From the NCBI GenBank assembly GCA_016871775.1, contig VHCI01000015.1:1-45320 (forward strand): 45,320 bases of DNA. The letters are read 5' to 3'. This document shows positions 24,351-32,968 of this stretch, one piece after another. Source of the stretch: Verrucomicrobiota bacterium (lineage in GTDB: Bacteria; Verrucomicrobiota; Verrucomicrobiia; Opitutales; Opitutaceae). The translations under genes and the position numbers were made by a program. The number at the start of each line of letters is the position of its first letter. Position 1 is the stretch's first letter. The notes beneath the pieces are model-generated. The model saw only the letters and a list, made by a program, of their open reading frames with translations. It was not told where the DNA came from and searched no databases.

Positions 24351-26666
24351 ATGCCGTCGTCCCGCGCTCTCGCCTTGCTGCTCGCGCTCTCCCCGCTGGC
24401 CGCCGCCGCCAACCCGGCCGCCCGCTTCCAGCAGCTAGAGCAGCTGCTCCCTACCCCCAACGCCCAGCGGAACGCCGCCGGCGCCCCCGGGCCCGCCTAC
24501 TGGCAGAACCGGGCCGACCACGTGATCGAGGCCACCCTCGACGAGGCCACCCACCGCCTCACCGGCCAGGCCCGCATCACCTACCACAACGCCTCCCCCG
24601 ACGCGCTTGACTACCTCTGGCTCCAGCTCGACCCGAACTTTTTCGCCCGCGGCGCCGCCGCCCGCGAGTTGCCCCGCACTCCTTTGGAAAGCGGCCGGAT
24701 GTCCTACCGCACCCTCCAAGAGCTGCTGGTCGCCGAGACGTACCACAGCGACCTGCGCCTGCGCGACTTGCGCGGCGGCGAGGGGCGACCCCTCGCGCAT
24801 GTCATCCACGGCACGATGCTGCGCGTCGACCTCCCGGCCCCGCTCCCGCCGGGCGGCCGATTCACCCTCACCATCGGCTGGGACTACCAGCTCAACCCCG
24901 CGACCGGCTCCGCCTCCCGCACCTGCTACGAGGTATTCCCCGACGGCAACGCGCTCTACGCCGTCGCCCAGTGGTTCCCCCGGCTCGCGGCCTACACCGA
25001 CTACGCCGGCTGGCAGCACCAGCAGTACCTCGGCGGCGGGGAATTCACCCTCGAGTTCGGCGACTACGACGTGCGCCTCACCGTGCCCGCCGATCACGTC
25101 GTCACCGCCACCGGCGAGCTGCGGAACCCCGCGGCCGTCCTCTCGCCTGCGCAACGCGAGCGGCTGCGCGCCGCCGAGACCGCCTCGCGGCCCGTGTTCA
25201 TCGTCACCCCGGAGGAGGCGGAGGCCGCCGCCGCCGGCCGCGCCGTCGGCACCCGCACCTGGCACTACACCGCGCGCAACGTGCGCGACTTCGCCTTCGC
25301 CAGCTCCCGCCGCTTCGTCTGGGACGCCCAGGGCGCACCCGGCCACCGCCACGAGGGCCGCCCCGTGCTCGCGATGTCTCTCTACCCGCGGGAGGCGATG
25401 CCCCTCTGGGATCGCTACTCGACCGCCGCGATCGTCCACACCCTCGACGTCTACGGGCGCCTCGCCTTCCCCTACCCCTACCCGGTCGCCATCTCCGTGA
25501 ACGCCCCCGTCGGCGGCGGGATGGAGTACCCGATGATTTGCTTCAACCGCCCCCGCCCGGAGGCCGACGGCACCTACCCCAAACGCACCAAGTACGCCCT
25601 GATTGGCGTCGTGATCCACGAGGTGGGCCACAACTGGTTCCCGATGATCGTCAATTCCGACGAGCGCCAGTGGACCTGGATGGACGAGGGTCTGAACTCG
25701 TTCCTCCAGCTGGTCGCGCAGGAGGAATGGGCGCCGGACTACCCCCAGCGGCGCGACGCCCGGCTGCTGCGCGACTACCTGCGCCGCCCGGGCCGCGTGC
25801 CGGTGATGACCCAGTCCGACTCCATCGCGGACCTCAGCAACAACGCCTACCACCAGCCCGCCGTGGCCCTGAACGTCCTCCGCGACGTCGTGCTCGGTCG
25901 CGAGCGCTTCGACCACGCGTTCCGCACCTTCAGCCGGCGCTGGCAGTTCAAGCGCCCCACCCCGGCCGACTTCTTCCGCACGATGGAGGACGCGAGCGGC
26001 ACGGACCTCGACTGGTTCTGGCGTGGCTGGTTCTACAGCACCGACCACGTGGACCTCGCGATCGAGCAGGTGCGCTGGCTGCAGCTCGACAGCCGCGACC
26101 CGGCGGTCGAGAAGCCGCGGGCGGAGGCGGAGCGCCGCGCGCGTCCCGTCACCACCACGCGCGAGCTCAACGCGAGCCTGCCGAAGCGGGTCGACCGCCA
26201 CCCGGAGCTGCGGGACTTCTACGACGGCCACGACGACGCCACCGTGCTGCCGAGCGAGCGCGCGAGGCACGAGGCGCTGGTGAAGGAGCTCGCGGCGGAG
26301 AGGATCGACCCGGCGCTGCTCCGCACCCCGCGCAACTTCTACCTGCTGGAGTTCACCAACCGCGGCGGGATCGTAATGCCGCTGCCGCTGCGTCTCGAAT
26401 ACACCGACAGCACGGTCGAGGAGCGCCTGCTCGGCGCGGAGATCTGGCGCCACGACACCACCCGCTGCAGCAAGCTGATCCTCACGACCAAGGAGCTGCG
26501 CGCGGTAACCCTCGACCCGCGGGACGAGCTGGCGGACGGCGACCTGGAGAACAACTTCTGGCCGCGCCGGCTGGTGCGGACGCCCTTCCAGCTCTTCAAG
26601 GAGGACGCGGAGCGGAACCCGATGCGCGAGCTCCGGGCGCCTCCCGCCCCGACCACCGTGCCGTGA
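24351..26666 (+). CDS. M1 family metallopeptidase, secreted
   Basis: A 771-residue exported zinc peptidase. A signal peptide (ALALLLALSPLAAAA) is followed by a beta-rich N-terminal domain (about 50-340), the exopeptidase-type substrate motif GGGMEYP (equivalent of GAMEN) and the zinc site HEVGHNW with His423, Glu424, His427 and distal Glu446 in WMDEGLNSF, spaced as the family requires. The C-terminal 200 residues beyond the peptidase are Arg/Glu-rich and less typical. It would remove amino acids from peptides in the periplasm or outside. The start is the second in-frame ATG, since the first adds 32 residues before the signal peptide. Its stop overlaps the DUF6702 start. Confidence 0.92.
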   Translation: MPSSRALALLLALSPLAAAANPAARFQQLEQLLPTPNAQRNAAGAPGPAYWQNRADHVIEATLDEATHRLTGQARITYHNASPDALDYLWLQLDPNFFARGAAARELPRTPLESGRMSYRTLQELLVAETYHSDLRLRDLRGGEGRPLAHVIHGTMLRVDLPAPLPPGGRFTLTIGWDYQLNPATGSASRTCYEVFPDGNALYAVAQWFPRLAAYTDYAGWQHQQYLGGGEFTLEFGDYDVRLTVPADHVVTATGELRNPAAVLSPAQRERLRAAETASRPVFIVTPEEAEAAAAGRAVGTRTWHYTARNVRDFAFASSRRFVWDAQGAPGHRHEGRPVLAMSLYPREAMPLWDRYSTAAIVHTLDVYGRLAFPYPYPVAISVNAPVGGGMEYPMICFNRPRPEADGTYPKRTKYALIGVVIHEVGHNWFPMIVNSDERQWTWMDEGLNSFLQLVAQEEWAPDYPQRRDARLLRDYLRRPGRVPVMTQSDSIADLSNNAYHQPAVALNVLRDVVLGRERFDHAFRTFSRRWQFKRPTPADFFRTMEDASGTDLDWFWRGWFYSTDHVDLAIEQVRWLQLDSRDPAVEKPRAEAERRARPVTTTRELNASLPKRVDRHPELRDFYDGHDDATVLPSERARHEALVKELAAERIDPALLRTPRNFYLLEFTNRGGIVMPLPLRLEYTDSTVEERLLGAEIWRHDTTRCSKLILTTKELRAVTLDPRDELADGDLENNFWPRRLVRTPFQLFKEDAERNPMRELRAPPAPTTVP

Positions 26667-27178
26667 TCCTCTGGCTGCGCGCGACGTTGCTCGCGGGGTT
26701 CCTGGCGGTGGCCCCGCGGCTCGCCGCCCACGCGATCCACACCTCCGTGGCAGAGGCCGACTTCAATGCCGCCACCCGCCGCCTCGAGGTCTCCCTGCGC
26801 GTCTTCATCGACGATTTTGAGGCCGCCCTCAGCGTCCCCGCGCGCCGCCGCCTCGCCCTCGCCACCACCCCGCCGGCCGAGTTCGACGCGGCCGCCCGCG
26901 CCTACCTCGCGGCGACCTTCACCGTGCGCACCCCCGACGGCCAGCTCGCCCCCCTCGTCTGGGTCGGGCGGGAGGTGCGCGACGCCGAGAACGAGCTCTG
27001 GTTCCACTTCGAGGTCTCGCTCCCCGGCGGGATCGAGGGCTGCCGCCTGCACCACCGGGCCCTAGGCGAGCAGTTCCCGACCCAGATCAACTCCGTGCGC
27101 GTGCGCGACGGCGAGCGGCGCGTGACCCTGGTTTTCCTCGCTCGCCAAACCGAGAAGACCGTGCGCTTCCGCCCCTAG
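26663..27178 (+). CDS. DUF6702-like secreted protein coupled to the M1 peptidase
   Basis: A 171-residue exported protein: hydrophobic N-terminus (ILWLRATLLAGFLAVAPRLAAH), then HAIHTSVAEADFN, LEVSLRVFIDDFEAAL, and a C-terminal pair of strands (RRVTLVFLARQTEKTVRF). This matches DUF6702, whose members begin just after the signal peptide with a His and a '.S..ei.fn....lev..rvF.dDfe..L' block. The role is unknown. The GTG start overlaps the peptidase stop by four bases (GTGA), so the two products are made together; the protein may assist, anchor or inhibit the peptidase (inference). The family call is from memory of its pattern, so moderate. Confidence 0.75.
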   Translation: MILWLRATLLAGFLAVAPRLAAHAIHTSVAEADFNAATRRLEVSLRVFIDDFEAALSVPARRRLALATTPPAEFDAAARAYLAATFTVRTPDGQLAPLVWVGREVRDAENELWFHFEVSLPGGIEGCRLHHRALGEQFPTQINSVRVRDGERRVTLVFLARQTEKTVRFRP

Positions 27179-27190
27179 CAAAAGTGGTCT

Positions 27191-27225
27191 TCCCCTCCGC
27201 TTCGCCGCTCCGCCGGGGAAATTTG
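27191..27225 (+). terminator. Possible terminator after the M1-DUF6702 pair
   Basis: TTCCCC (27191-27196) and GGGGAA (27216-27221) pair perfectly around a 19-base loop and are followed by ATTT. This is 12 bases past the stop. It is weak as a terminator, and the same region may hold the pfp promoter. Confidence 0.35.
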
Positions 27226-27300
27226 AGTTTGCCAGCGTCGGACGGCACGGGCTTGCTGTTCCTTTGATCGGCTTCGCAACCTCCTCCCTCCACCTTCGTC

Positions 27301-28557
27301 ATGGCTGAACTCGTAGGAAATGTCTTGGTAGGCCAGTCCGGCGGCCCCACCTCCGTCATCAACGCCAGCGTCGCCGGCATCGTCAACGAGGCCCTCAACC
27401 ACGAGTGCATCGAGGAGATTTACGGCGCCCTCAACGGCGTTCTCGGCATCCTGCAGGAGGATCTGATCGACCTTGCCTCCGAGTCCCAGCAGCAAATCCG
27501 GGCCCTCCGCCACACGCCCGGCGCCGCGCTCGGCACCTGCCGCTACAAGCTCAAGTCTCAGGCCGACTTCGACCGCGTGCTCGAGGTTTTTAAGGTCCAC
27601 AACATCCGCTACTTCTTCTACATCGGCGGCAACGACTCCCAAGACACCGCGGACAAAATCTCCAAGCTCGCTCAGCAGCAGGGCTACGAGCTCCGCGTGA
27701 TTGGCGTGCCCAAGACGATCGACAACGACCTGCCGATCACCGACCACACCCCGGGCTACGCCAGCGCCGCGAAGTACATCGCCACCAGTGTCCGCGAGGT
27801 CGCCTGTGACAACGAGGCGATGGGCCAGGGCGATCTGGTCTCGATCATCGAGGTAATGGGCCGCAGCGCCGGCTGGCTCGCCGCCGGGGCCGCTCTCGCC
27901 AAGCGCAAGGACCACCCGCACGACCCACCCCACCTCATCCTCCTCCCCGAGATCGCCTTCAACCAAGAGAAGGTCCTCGAGGACGTCCGCCGCGTGCTTA
28001 AGCGCGAGCGGTACTGCCTGATCGTCGTCGCCGAGGGCCTCATCGACCAAGATGGCAACTACCTCGCCGCCAACGCCCAGACGGACGCCTTCGGCCACGC
28101 CCAGCTCGGCGGCGCCGGTGACGCCCTCGCCGAGATCCTTGGCCAGAACCTCCCCGGCGTGAAGGTCCGCGTGGCCAAACCCGGCATCCTCCAGCGCTGC
28201 GCCGCCCACGCCGGCTCCAAGACTGACGCCGACGAGGCCTTTCTCGCCGGCGAGGCCGCGGTCGAAGCCGCCGTCCGTGGCGAGACCGACAAGATGGTCA
28301 CGCTCCTCCGCGGCGACGGCGAGCAGTACACCACCGAGACCGGGCTGGCCCCGCTCTCCGAGGTCGCGAACTCGGTCAAGAAGCTCCCCCGTGAGTGGAT
28401 CAACGACGACGGCGTCTCGATGAACTTCCAGTTCCTACGGTACGCCCAGCCCCTCATCCAAGGCGAGACCGTGGTGCCGCACGACAGCGGCGTGCCGGTC
28501 TTCGCCCGCCTCGAGAAGGTCCGCGTCGAGAAGCTGCTCCCTGCCCGCGAGGGCTGA
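27301..28557 (+). CDS. pfp: Diphosphate-dependent 6-phosphofructokinase
   Basis: A 418-residue glycolytic enzyme converting fructose 6-phosphate and PPi to fructose 1,6-bisphosphate and phosphate, reversibly. The N-terminal VLVGQSGGPTSVINAS, the YIGGNDSQDTA motif (Asn111, Asp112) and the catalytic PKTIDNDLP (Lys138, Asp141, Asp143) are clear; the Asp in GGND and the Lys before TIDND are the residues that favour PPi over ATP. EVMGRSAGWLAAGAAL and the VVAEGL block close the substrate site. Length and motifs fit the group III enzymes common in verrucomicrobia. The 122 bases upstream are less GC-rich than average and should contain the promoter; no convincing -10/-35 pair is seen. The leader is C/T-rich with no Shine-Dalgarno. 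Confidence 0.93.
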   Translation: MAELVGNVLVGQSGGPTSVINASVAGIVNEALNHECIEEIYGALNGVLGILQEDLIDLASESQQQIRALRHTPGAALGTCRYKLKSQADFDRVLEVFKVHNIRYFFYIGGNDSQDTADKISKLAQQQGYELRVIGVPKTIDNDLPITDHTPGYASAAKYIATSVREVACDNEAMGQGDLVSIIEVMGRSAGWLAAGAALAKRKDHPHDPPHLILLPEIAFNQEKVLEDVRRVLKRERYCLIVVAEGLIDQDGNYLAANAQTDAFGHAQLGGAGDALAEILGQNLPGVKVRVAKPGILQRCAAHAGSKTDADEAFLAGEAAVEAAVRGETDKMVTLLRGDGEQYTTETGLAPLSEVANSVKKLPREWINDDGVSMNFQFLRYAQPLIQGETVVPHDSGVPVFARLEKVRVEKLLPAREG

Positions 28558-28584
28558 GCCCCGCCGGACCTCCCGGTCCCCCCG

Positions 28585-28612
28585 AAGGCGCCGCCCCCCG
28601 CGGCGCCTTTTT
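28585..28612 (+). terminator. Intrinsic terminator of pfp
   Basis: AAGGCGCCGC (28585-28594) and GCGGCGCCTT (28600-28609) form a perfect 10-bp stem with a CCCCC loop, followed by a T-tract (28608-28612). It lies 27 bases after the pfp stop and ends exactly at the eboF stop codon on the other strand. This is the most classical terminator in the window. Confidence 0.85.
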
Positions 28613-29985
28613 CACGCCCCGCAGGCGGCCAGCAGGCGCGGATGGACCTCCGTCGCCGCCAGCGGCGGATCGCCCGCGCCGCCCCCGGTGCCGATAAGCA
28701 CCGGCCAGTCGGCGGAATCCGCCGGGCAAGCCCCGTGCGAGCCGCCCACCAGCGACGCGTCCAACGAGATCACGTCCAACAGGCCGCGGAAACCAAGCTT
28801 CCGCCGCAGGAGCTTGGCCGCCACGGTTAGGCGCGGCGCGCGCAGCGCAGGATCGAGGAACAGCTCGACGGGGTCATAACCGTACTTGCGGTGGATATCG
28901 ACGCAGCGCGCAAAATCCGGAGCGCGGCGGTCATCCTCCCAGTAGTAATAAGAGAACCACGCCTCCTCGTCCGAGAACGCCACGAGGTCGCCGGAGCGGG
29001 GATGGTCGAGGCCCGCCGCCCGCAATTCCTCGCCGCCGAGCACCCGCGCCACGCCGGACGTCGCCTCCAGCCGCGCGCGCACCGCAGGGCGCAGGGCGGG
29101 CTCGCGGACGTACACGTGGGCCACCTGGTGGTCGGTGAGCGCGAAGGCGCGGCTCGCCCCACAATCGAGCAGTTCCCGGCCCAGCTCGTCCTTGAGCGTC
29201 AGCCACCCCTCGCCGCGCAGCACCCGGTTCAACGGGATGGCGCGCCGCACGCGGGTGATGCCGTACTCCGAGAGCAACAGCACCCGGACGCCGCGGGCGG
29301 CAAAGAAGTCGAGCAGCCTCCCGACCACGGCGTCGATCTGCCCGGCAGCGGCCGCCGCGCGCGAGTCATCCGGGCCGAAGCGCTGGAGGTCGTAGTCGAG
29401 GTGCGGCAGGTAGACCAGCGACAGGTCGGGCCGGTGGCGCTCCTCGATCCACTCGGCGCTGCGCGCGATCCACACCGAGGAGGCGATGCCAGCGGCGGGC
29501 CCCCAGAAGGCGGGGAACGGGAAGGGCCCGAGGTCGCCGCGGATGGCGTCGCGGATCGAAAGGGGGTGGCTGGTGACGTCGAAGACCTTCCCCCCGTCCG
29601 CCAAGTACATCGGGCGCGGCGTGATCGACCGGTCCGCCGACGAGTACATATTGTACCACCAGAAGAGCTTCGCGCAGGTAAACCCAGGGCGGGCGCGCCG
29701 CGCGGTCTCCCAGAGCTTCTCCCCGCCCACGAGGTGGTTGGACTGCCTCCAGAAGTGGTGCTCGGCGAGGGTGCGGTCGAACCAGCCGTTGGCCACCGCG
29801 CCGTGGCCCGCGGGGGGCAGCCCGGTGAGGTAGGTGGACTGCACGGTGCAAGTGACCGCGGGCAGGACCGGGCGCACGCGGCGCAACCCACCCTCCACGG
29901 CGGCGCGCGCGAGGCGGGGGGTGGCGTCCCCGAGGAGCCGTGGGGTGAGGCCGACGACGTTGAGAATCGCGAGGCGGTCAGCCAT
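28612..29985 (-). CDS. eboF: EboF-like alkaline phosphatase/NPP superfamily protein
   Basis: A 457-residue cytoplasmic protein of the alkaline phosphatase superfamily. The nucleophile region is LPAVTCTVQSTYLTGLPPAGHG (Thr45 at the expected place), with HLDYDLQRFGPDD supplying metal ligands and DHQVAHVY a later His. The usual first metal Asp is Asn9 in ILNVVGLT, and the usual DHG is EYG (LLSEYGIT). It is annotated as EboF because it directly follows and overlaps eboD by eight bases and has the superfamily type expected of the last gene of ebo clusters. In such clusters the genes act in moving or processing a precursor between compartments; the activity of EboF is unproven. It is the last gene of an htrA-eboD-eboF run. 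Confidence 0.82.
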   Translation of the reverse strand: MADRLAILNVVGLTPRLLGDATPRLARAAVEGGLRRVRPVLPAVTCTVQSTYLTGLPPAGHGAVANGWFDRTLAEHHFWRQSNHLVGGEKLWETARRARPGFTCAKLFWWYNMYSSADRSITPRPMYLADGGKVFDVTSHPLSIRDAIRGDLGPFPFPAFWGPAAGIASSVWIARSAEWIEERHRPDLSLVYLPHLDYDLQRFGPDDSRAAAAAGQIDAVVGRLLDFFAARGVRVLLLSEYGITRVRRAIPLNRVLRGEGWLTLKDELGRELLDCGASRAFALTDHQVAHVYVREPALRPAVRARLEATSGVARVLGGEELRAAGLDHPRSGDLVAFSDEEAWFSYYYWEDDRRAPDFARCVDIHRKYGYDPVELFLDPALRAPRLTVAAKLLRRKLGFRGLLDVISLDASLVGGSHGACPADSADWPVLIGTGGGAGDPPLAATEVHPRLLAACGA

Positions 29986-31150
29986 AACGCGCCCGCAGTT
30001 CGTCGAAGGCCGCCTTCACCACGGCGCCGTCCATCGCGTGGATCTCAAGGCGCTCGCCCGGGGCGCGGATCATCGGAATCGTGAGCCGGCCGCCGAGGTG
30101 TTCCCGGAATTCCTCGAGGCCCGCGAGGAAGTCCTGCCGGCCGTGATCGCCGCGGATCTCCCGCACGGGCGCGAAAAGCTCGAACCCGAGGCCCTGGATC
30201 ACGGCGAGGATCTGCTCGGCCGTCGCCTCCGGGAGCAGCCCGGAGCGGCGCGCGTAGATCAGGTCCATCGCCATCCCGACGGCGACCGCCTCGCCGTGGC
30301 TGACGCGGAACTCGGACAGCTGCTCAAGCTTGTGCGCGGCCCAGTGTCCGAAATCGAGCGGGCGGGCGGAGCCCGCCTCAAACGGGTCGCCAGCGGTGGC
30401 GATGTGCCGGAGGTGCTGGCGCGCGCTCTCACAGATCACGGCCTCGAACGGTGCCGGCTCGAGCGCGCGGAGCGCCGCGACCTGCCCGGCGATGACGCGG
30501 AAGAATCCGGCATCCCGGATGAGGGCGACCTTCACCGCCTCGATCAGCCCGCAGCGACGCTCGCGCGGCGGCAGCCCCGCAAGGAAATCGAGGTCATTGA
30601 CGATCGCGTGCGGCACGCTGAACGCGCCCAGCCAGTTCTTCTTCCCGAAGAAGTTGATCCCGTTTTTGACCCCGACGCCGCCGTCGCCCTGGCTCAGGCT
30701 GGTGGTGGGCAGGCGGACCAGCGGGATCCCGCGGTGCGCGGTGGAAGCGGCGAACCCGACGAGGTCTAACACCGCCCCGCCGCCGACCGCAACCACGTAA
30801 GAATGCCGGCACAGCCCGGCCTGATTGATCGCCGCCCAGACCGTCTCGAGGTGGCGCCGGTCGTTCTTCGCGGCCTCGCCCCCGGGCAGCCGGACCGGCG
30901 GGGTGGCGAGGCGTACCCGGTCCGCGTGCGCGGCGAACCACGCCTCGATCCGTCCCGCGAAACCGGGGAACGCGTTCTCCAGCCCGGCGTCCCAGCAGAC
31001 CAGCGCGCGAGGCGTGAGGCCGGGATCGCGGGGGGCGAGGGCAGAGGCAAGCAGCGGATTGCCCGGCGCGAAGACCCTGCGGGTGAAGCACAGCCGGTGC
31101 TCGTGCTGCAGCTCGAGCGAGTGGGAGACGGCTTCGGGGAGTTCGGCCAT
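29978..31150 (-). CDS. eboD: EboD-like 3-dehydroquinate synthase homologue
   Basis: A 390-residue cytoplasmic protein of the sugar-phosphate cyclase superfamily. The NAD-binding block is VAVGGGAVLDLVGFAAST, followed by TAHRGIPLVRLPTTSLSQGD and the EboD-typical GVGVKNGINFFGKKNWLGAF. The metal ligands of dehydroquinate synthase are retained: Glu in LIEAVKVALI, His in DFGHWAAHKLE and His in VSHGEAVAVGM. It is called EboD and not AroB because of the KNGINFFGKKNWLG block and because eboF follows. The start MAELPEAVSHSLEL is chosen; upstream in-frame codons are not conserved and reach into htrA. htrA ends 52 bases upstream on the same strand. Confidence 0.85.
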   Translation of the reverse strand: MAELPEAVSHSLELQHEHRLCFTRRVFAPGNPLLASALAPRDPGLTPRALVCWDAGLENAFPGFAGRIEAWFAAHADRVRLATPPVRLPGGEAAKNDRRHLETVWAAINQAGLCRHSYVVAVGGGAVLDLVGFAASTAHRGIPLVRLPTTSLSQGDGGVGVKNGINFFGKKNWLGAFSVPHAIVNDLDFLAGLPPRERRCGLIEAVKVALIRDAGFFRVIAGQVAALRALEPAPFEAVICESARQHLRHIATAGDPFEAGSARPLDFGHWAAHKLEQLSEFRVSHGEAVAVGMAMDLIYARRSGLLPEATAEQILAVIQGLGFELFAPVREIRGDHGRQDFLAGLEEFREHLGGRLTIPMIRAPGERLEIHAMDGAVVKAAFDELRARYG

Positions 31151-31202
31151 AACCACGACGATGTCGGGCGGGGCGGCGGCCGCCGGCGAGCCTAAATCGG
31201 GC

Positions 31203-32810
31203 TCACTTCGACTCGTCGATCGCGAGGTAACGCGTCCGGCCGTTGCGGTAGACCAGCACAAGCACCTTGGGGCCCTTGATCTCCTCGCTGAGCTTCACGG
31301 CCTCGTCGGCGTTGGAGCAGGGGCGACGGTCAAGCTCCAGAATGAGGTCGCCCTCGCGCAGGCCCTGCCGGGCGCCGGGGCTCTCGGGGTCGATGCTGGT
31401 GATCAGGGCGCCCTTGATGCGGGCGGGGATCTGCAGGCGGCTGCGGGTCTCAGGGGTTATGTCTCCCACCCCGACGCCATTGAGCACCCCCTCGTCCTTC
31501 TTGCCGGGGCTCCCGCCCTCGCGCTCCGGGGCATCGTCCTCCCGGCGGGTGAGCTTCGCGCGGAGCGTCTCGCGCGCGTTGCCGCGGAGAATCTGTACCT
31601 CCACCTCGGTACCGGGCGCGATCTTGCTGATCGTCAGCAGCAAGTGACGGGCGTCACGGATCTCCGTGCGCTCGATGCGGAGGATGACGTCCCCGGACTT
31701 GATCCCGGCCTTTTCCGCCGGGCTGCCCTCGGTGACCTCGCTGATCAGAGCGCCCTTCTCGGTGCCGAAGGAGGCAGTGAGCTCGTCGGTGAGCTCTTGC
31801 GGGCGAACGCCGAGGAAGCCGCGCTCAACCTTGCCGTTGTTGTTGACCAACTGCTCCACCACGAAGCGGGTGAGGTTGGCGGGGATGGCGAAGCCGATAC
31901 CCGCCGAGCTGCCGCTACGGGTCAGGATCGCGCTGTTGATGCCCACCACGCGGCCGTCGGTGTCGATCAGGGCACCGCCGGAGTTGCCAGGGTTGATTGC
32001 AGCATCGGTCTGGATGAAGTCCTCGAAGACCCCCATCCCCATCCCGCGGCTCAGGGCGCTGACGATGCCACGGCTGACTGACTGGCCGACCCCGAAGGGA
32101 TTACCGATGGCGAGCACCATATCGCCCACCTCGACCAAGTCGCTCTCGGCGAAGGTCGCAGGGGAGAGGTTCTCCGCCTCGATCTTCAGCACCGCGAGAT
32201 CGGTGCCCGGGTCGCGCCCGACGACCTTCGCGGCGTAGCGGCGATTGGACTCGCCGAGGGAGACACTGACACCGTCCGCCCCGTCGACCACATGATGGTT
32301 GGTGACGATGTAGCCATCCGCGGTGATGACGACCCCGGACCCGAGGCCCTGCTGGGTCTGGTCGGAGCCGCGGTTGCGGGGCGATCGATTATTGTTGCGG
32401 GGGGCGCGGTTGCCGGGCGCATCGTCCTCATCGCCGCCGCGGGGCTGCATCTCCTCGAAGAAGCGGCGCAGGCGCGGATCGTTCAGATAGGGGGGTAACT
32501 CAGGGGTGCGGGTGACCTTGCTGGAATAGACGTAGACCACGCTGCCGGCGGTGCGGCGAACCACCGCGGAGTAGCTGACCCGCTCCGTCGCGTCGCGGTT
32601 GATGGGCTTCGCGTCCACCTTGAGGCTCAGCTTGCCGGAGGCGGGCGCGGGTGCCACCGGCTGGGCCTTCGCCTTGGGGGCGGACTTCTCGGCCTTGCGG
32701 CCCGACTTGCCCTCGGCGGCCCAGAGGGTGAGGCCCGAGGTGCCGGCGAGGCCGAGGGCGAAGGCGAGCAGCGGGGCGAGCACGAGGCGGGAGCAGAGGG
32801 CGGAGGGCAT
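31203..32810 (-). CDS. htrA: HtrA/DegP-type periplasmic serine protease, two PDZ domains
   Basis: A 535-residue exported protease-chaperone of envelope quality control. A signal peptide (LVLAPLLAFALGLAG) is followed by a Lys/Ala/Pro linker and a trypsin-like domain with the triad His173 (TNHHVV), Asp204 (GTDLAVLKI) and Ser277 (NPGNSGGAL). Two PDZ domains follow (about 325-415 and 445-530: FLGVRPQELTDEL with GSPAEKAGIKSGDVIL, then GARQGLREGDLILELD). Between linker and catalytic core is an Asn/Arg/Gln-rich low-complexity loop (about 125-155, for example NRAPRNNNRSPRNRG), where DegP has its LA loop. eboD and eboF follow on the same strand. A C/T-rich leader precedes the ATG. Confidence 0.93.
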   Translation of the reverse strand: MPSALCSRLVLAPLLAFALGLAGTSGLTLWAAEGKSGRKAEKSAPKAKAQPVAPAPASGKLSLKVDAKPINRDATERVSYSAVVRRTAGSVVYVYSSKVTRTPELPPYLNDPRLRRFFEEMQPRGGDEDDAPGNRAPRNNNRSPRNRGSDQTQQGLGSGVVITADGYIVTNHHVVDGADGVSVSLGESNRRYAAKVVGRDPGTDLAVLKIEAENLSPATFAESDLVEVGDMVLAIGNPFGVGQSVSRGIVSALSRGMGMGVFEDFIQTDAAINPGNSGGALIDTDGRVVGINSAILTRSGSSAGIGFAIPANLTRFVVEQLVNNNGKVERGFLGVRPQELTDELTASFGTEKGALISEVTEGSPAEKAGIKSGDVILRIERTEIRDARHLLLTISKIAPGTEVEVQILRGNARETLRAKLTRREDDAPEREGGSPGKKDEGVLNGVGVGDITPETRSRLQIPARIKGALITSIDPESPGARQGLREGDLILELDRRPCSNADEAVKLSEEIKGPKVLVLVYRNGRTRYLAIDESK

Positions 32811-32887
32811 GCGGGAGAGGTTTCGGGCGGGAATAAAACGCTGCTAACGTTGGGAGAGTCTCGCCGCCGCCGCAAGCGACCGCACGC

Positions 32888-32926
32888 AAAAGCGACGCCG
32901 GCGGGGGCCAAGGCCCGCCGCCGGCG
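32888..32926 (-). terminator. Terminator of the GDSL autotransporter gene
   Basis: On the minus strand a 14-15 bp GC-rich stem (arms 32912-32926 and 32896-32909, one bulged base) with a two-base loop is followed four bases later by TTTT (32891-32888). It lies 43 bases past the autotransporter stop and upstream of htrA, separating the two transcripts. Confidence 0.7.
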
Positions 32927-32968
32927 AAAGGGTGGACCCCGGCCGCGGCCGAGACCGGCGGATACGGC

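Noticed and set aside
29978-31150. Housekeeping 3-dehydroquinate synthase (aroB)
   Set aside because: Metal ligands fit the superfamily, but the KNGINFFGKKNWLG block and the overlapping eboF-type gene indicate EboD, not AroB.
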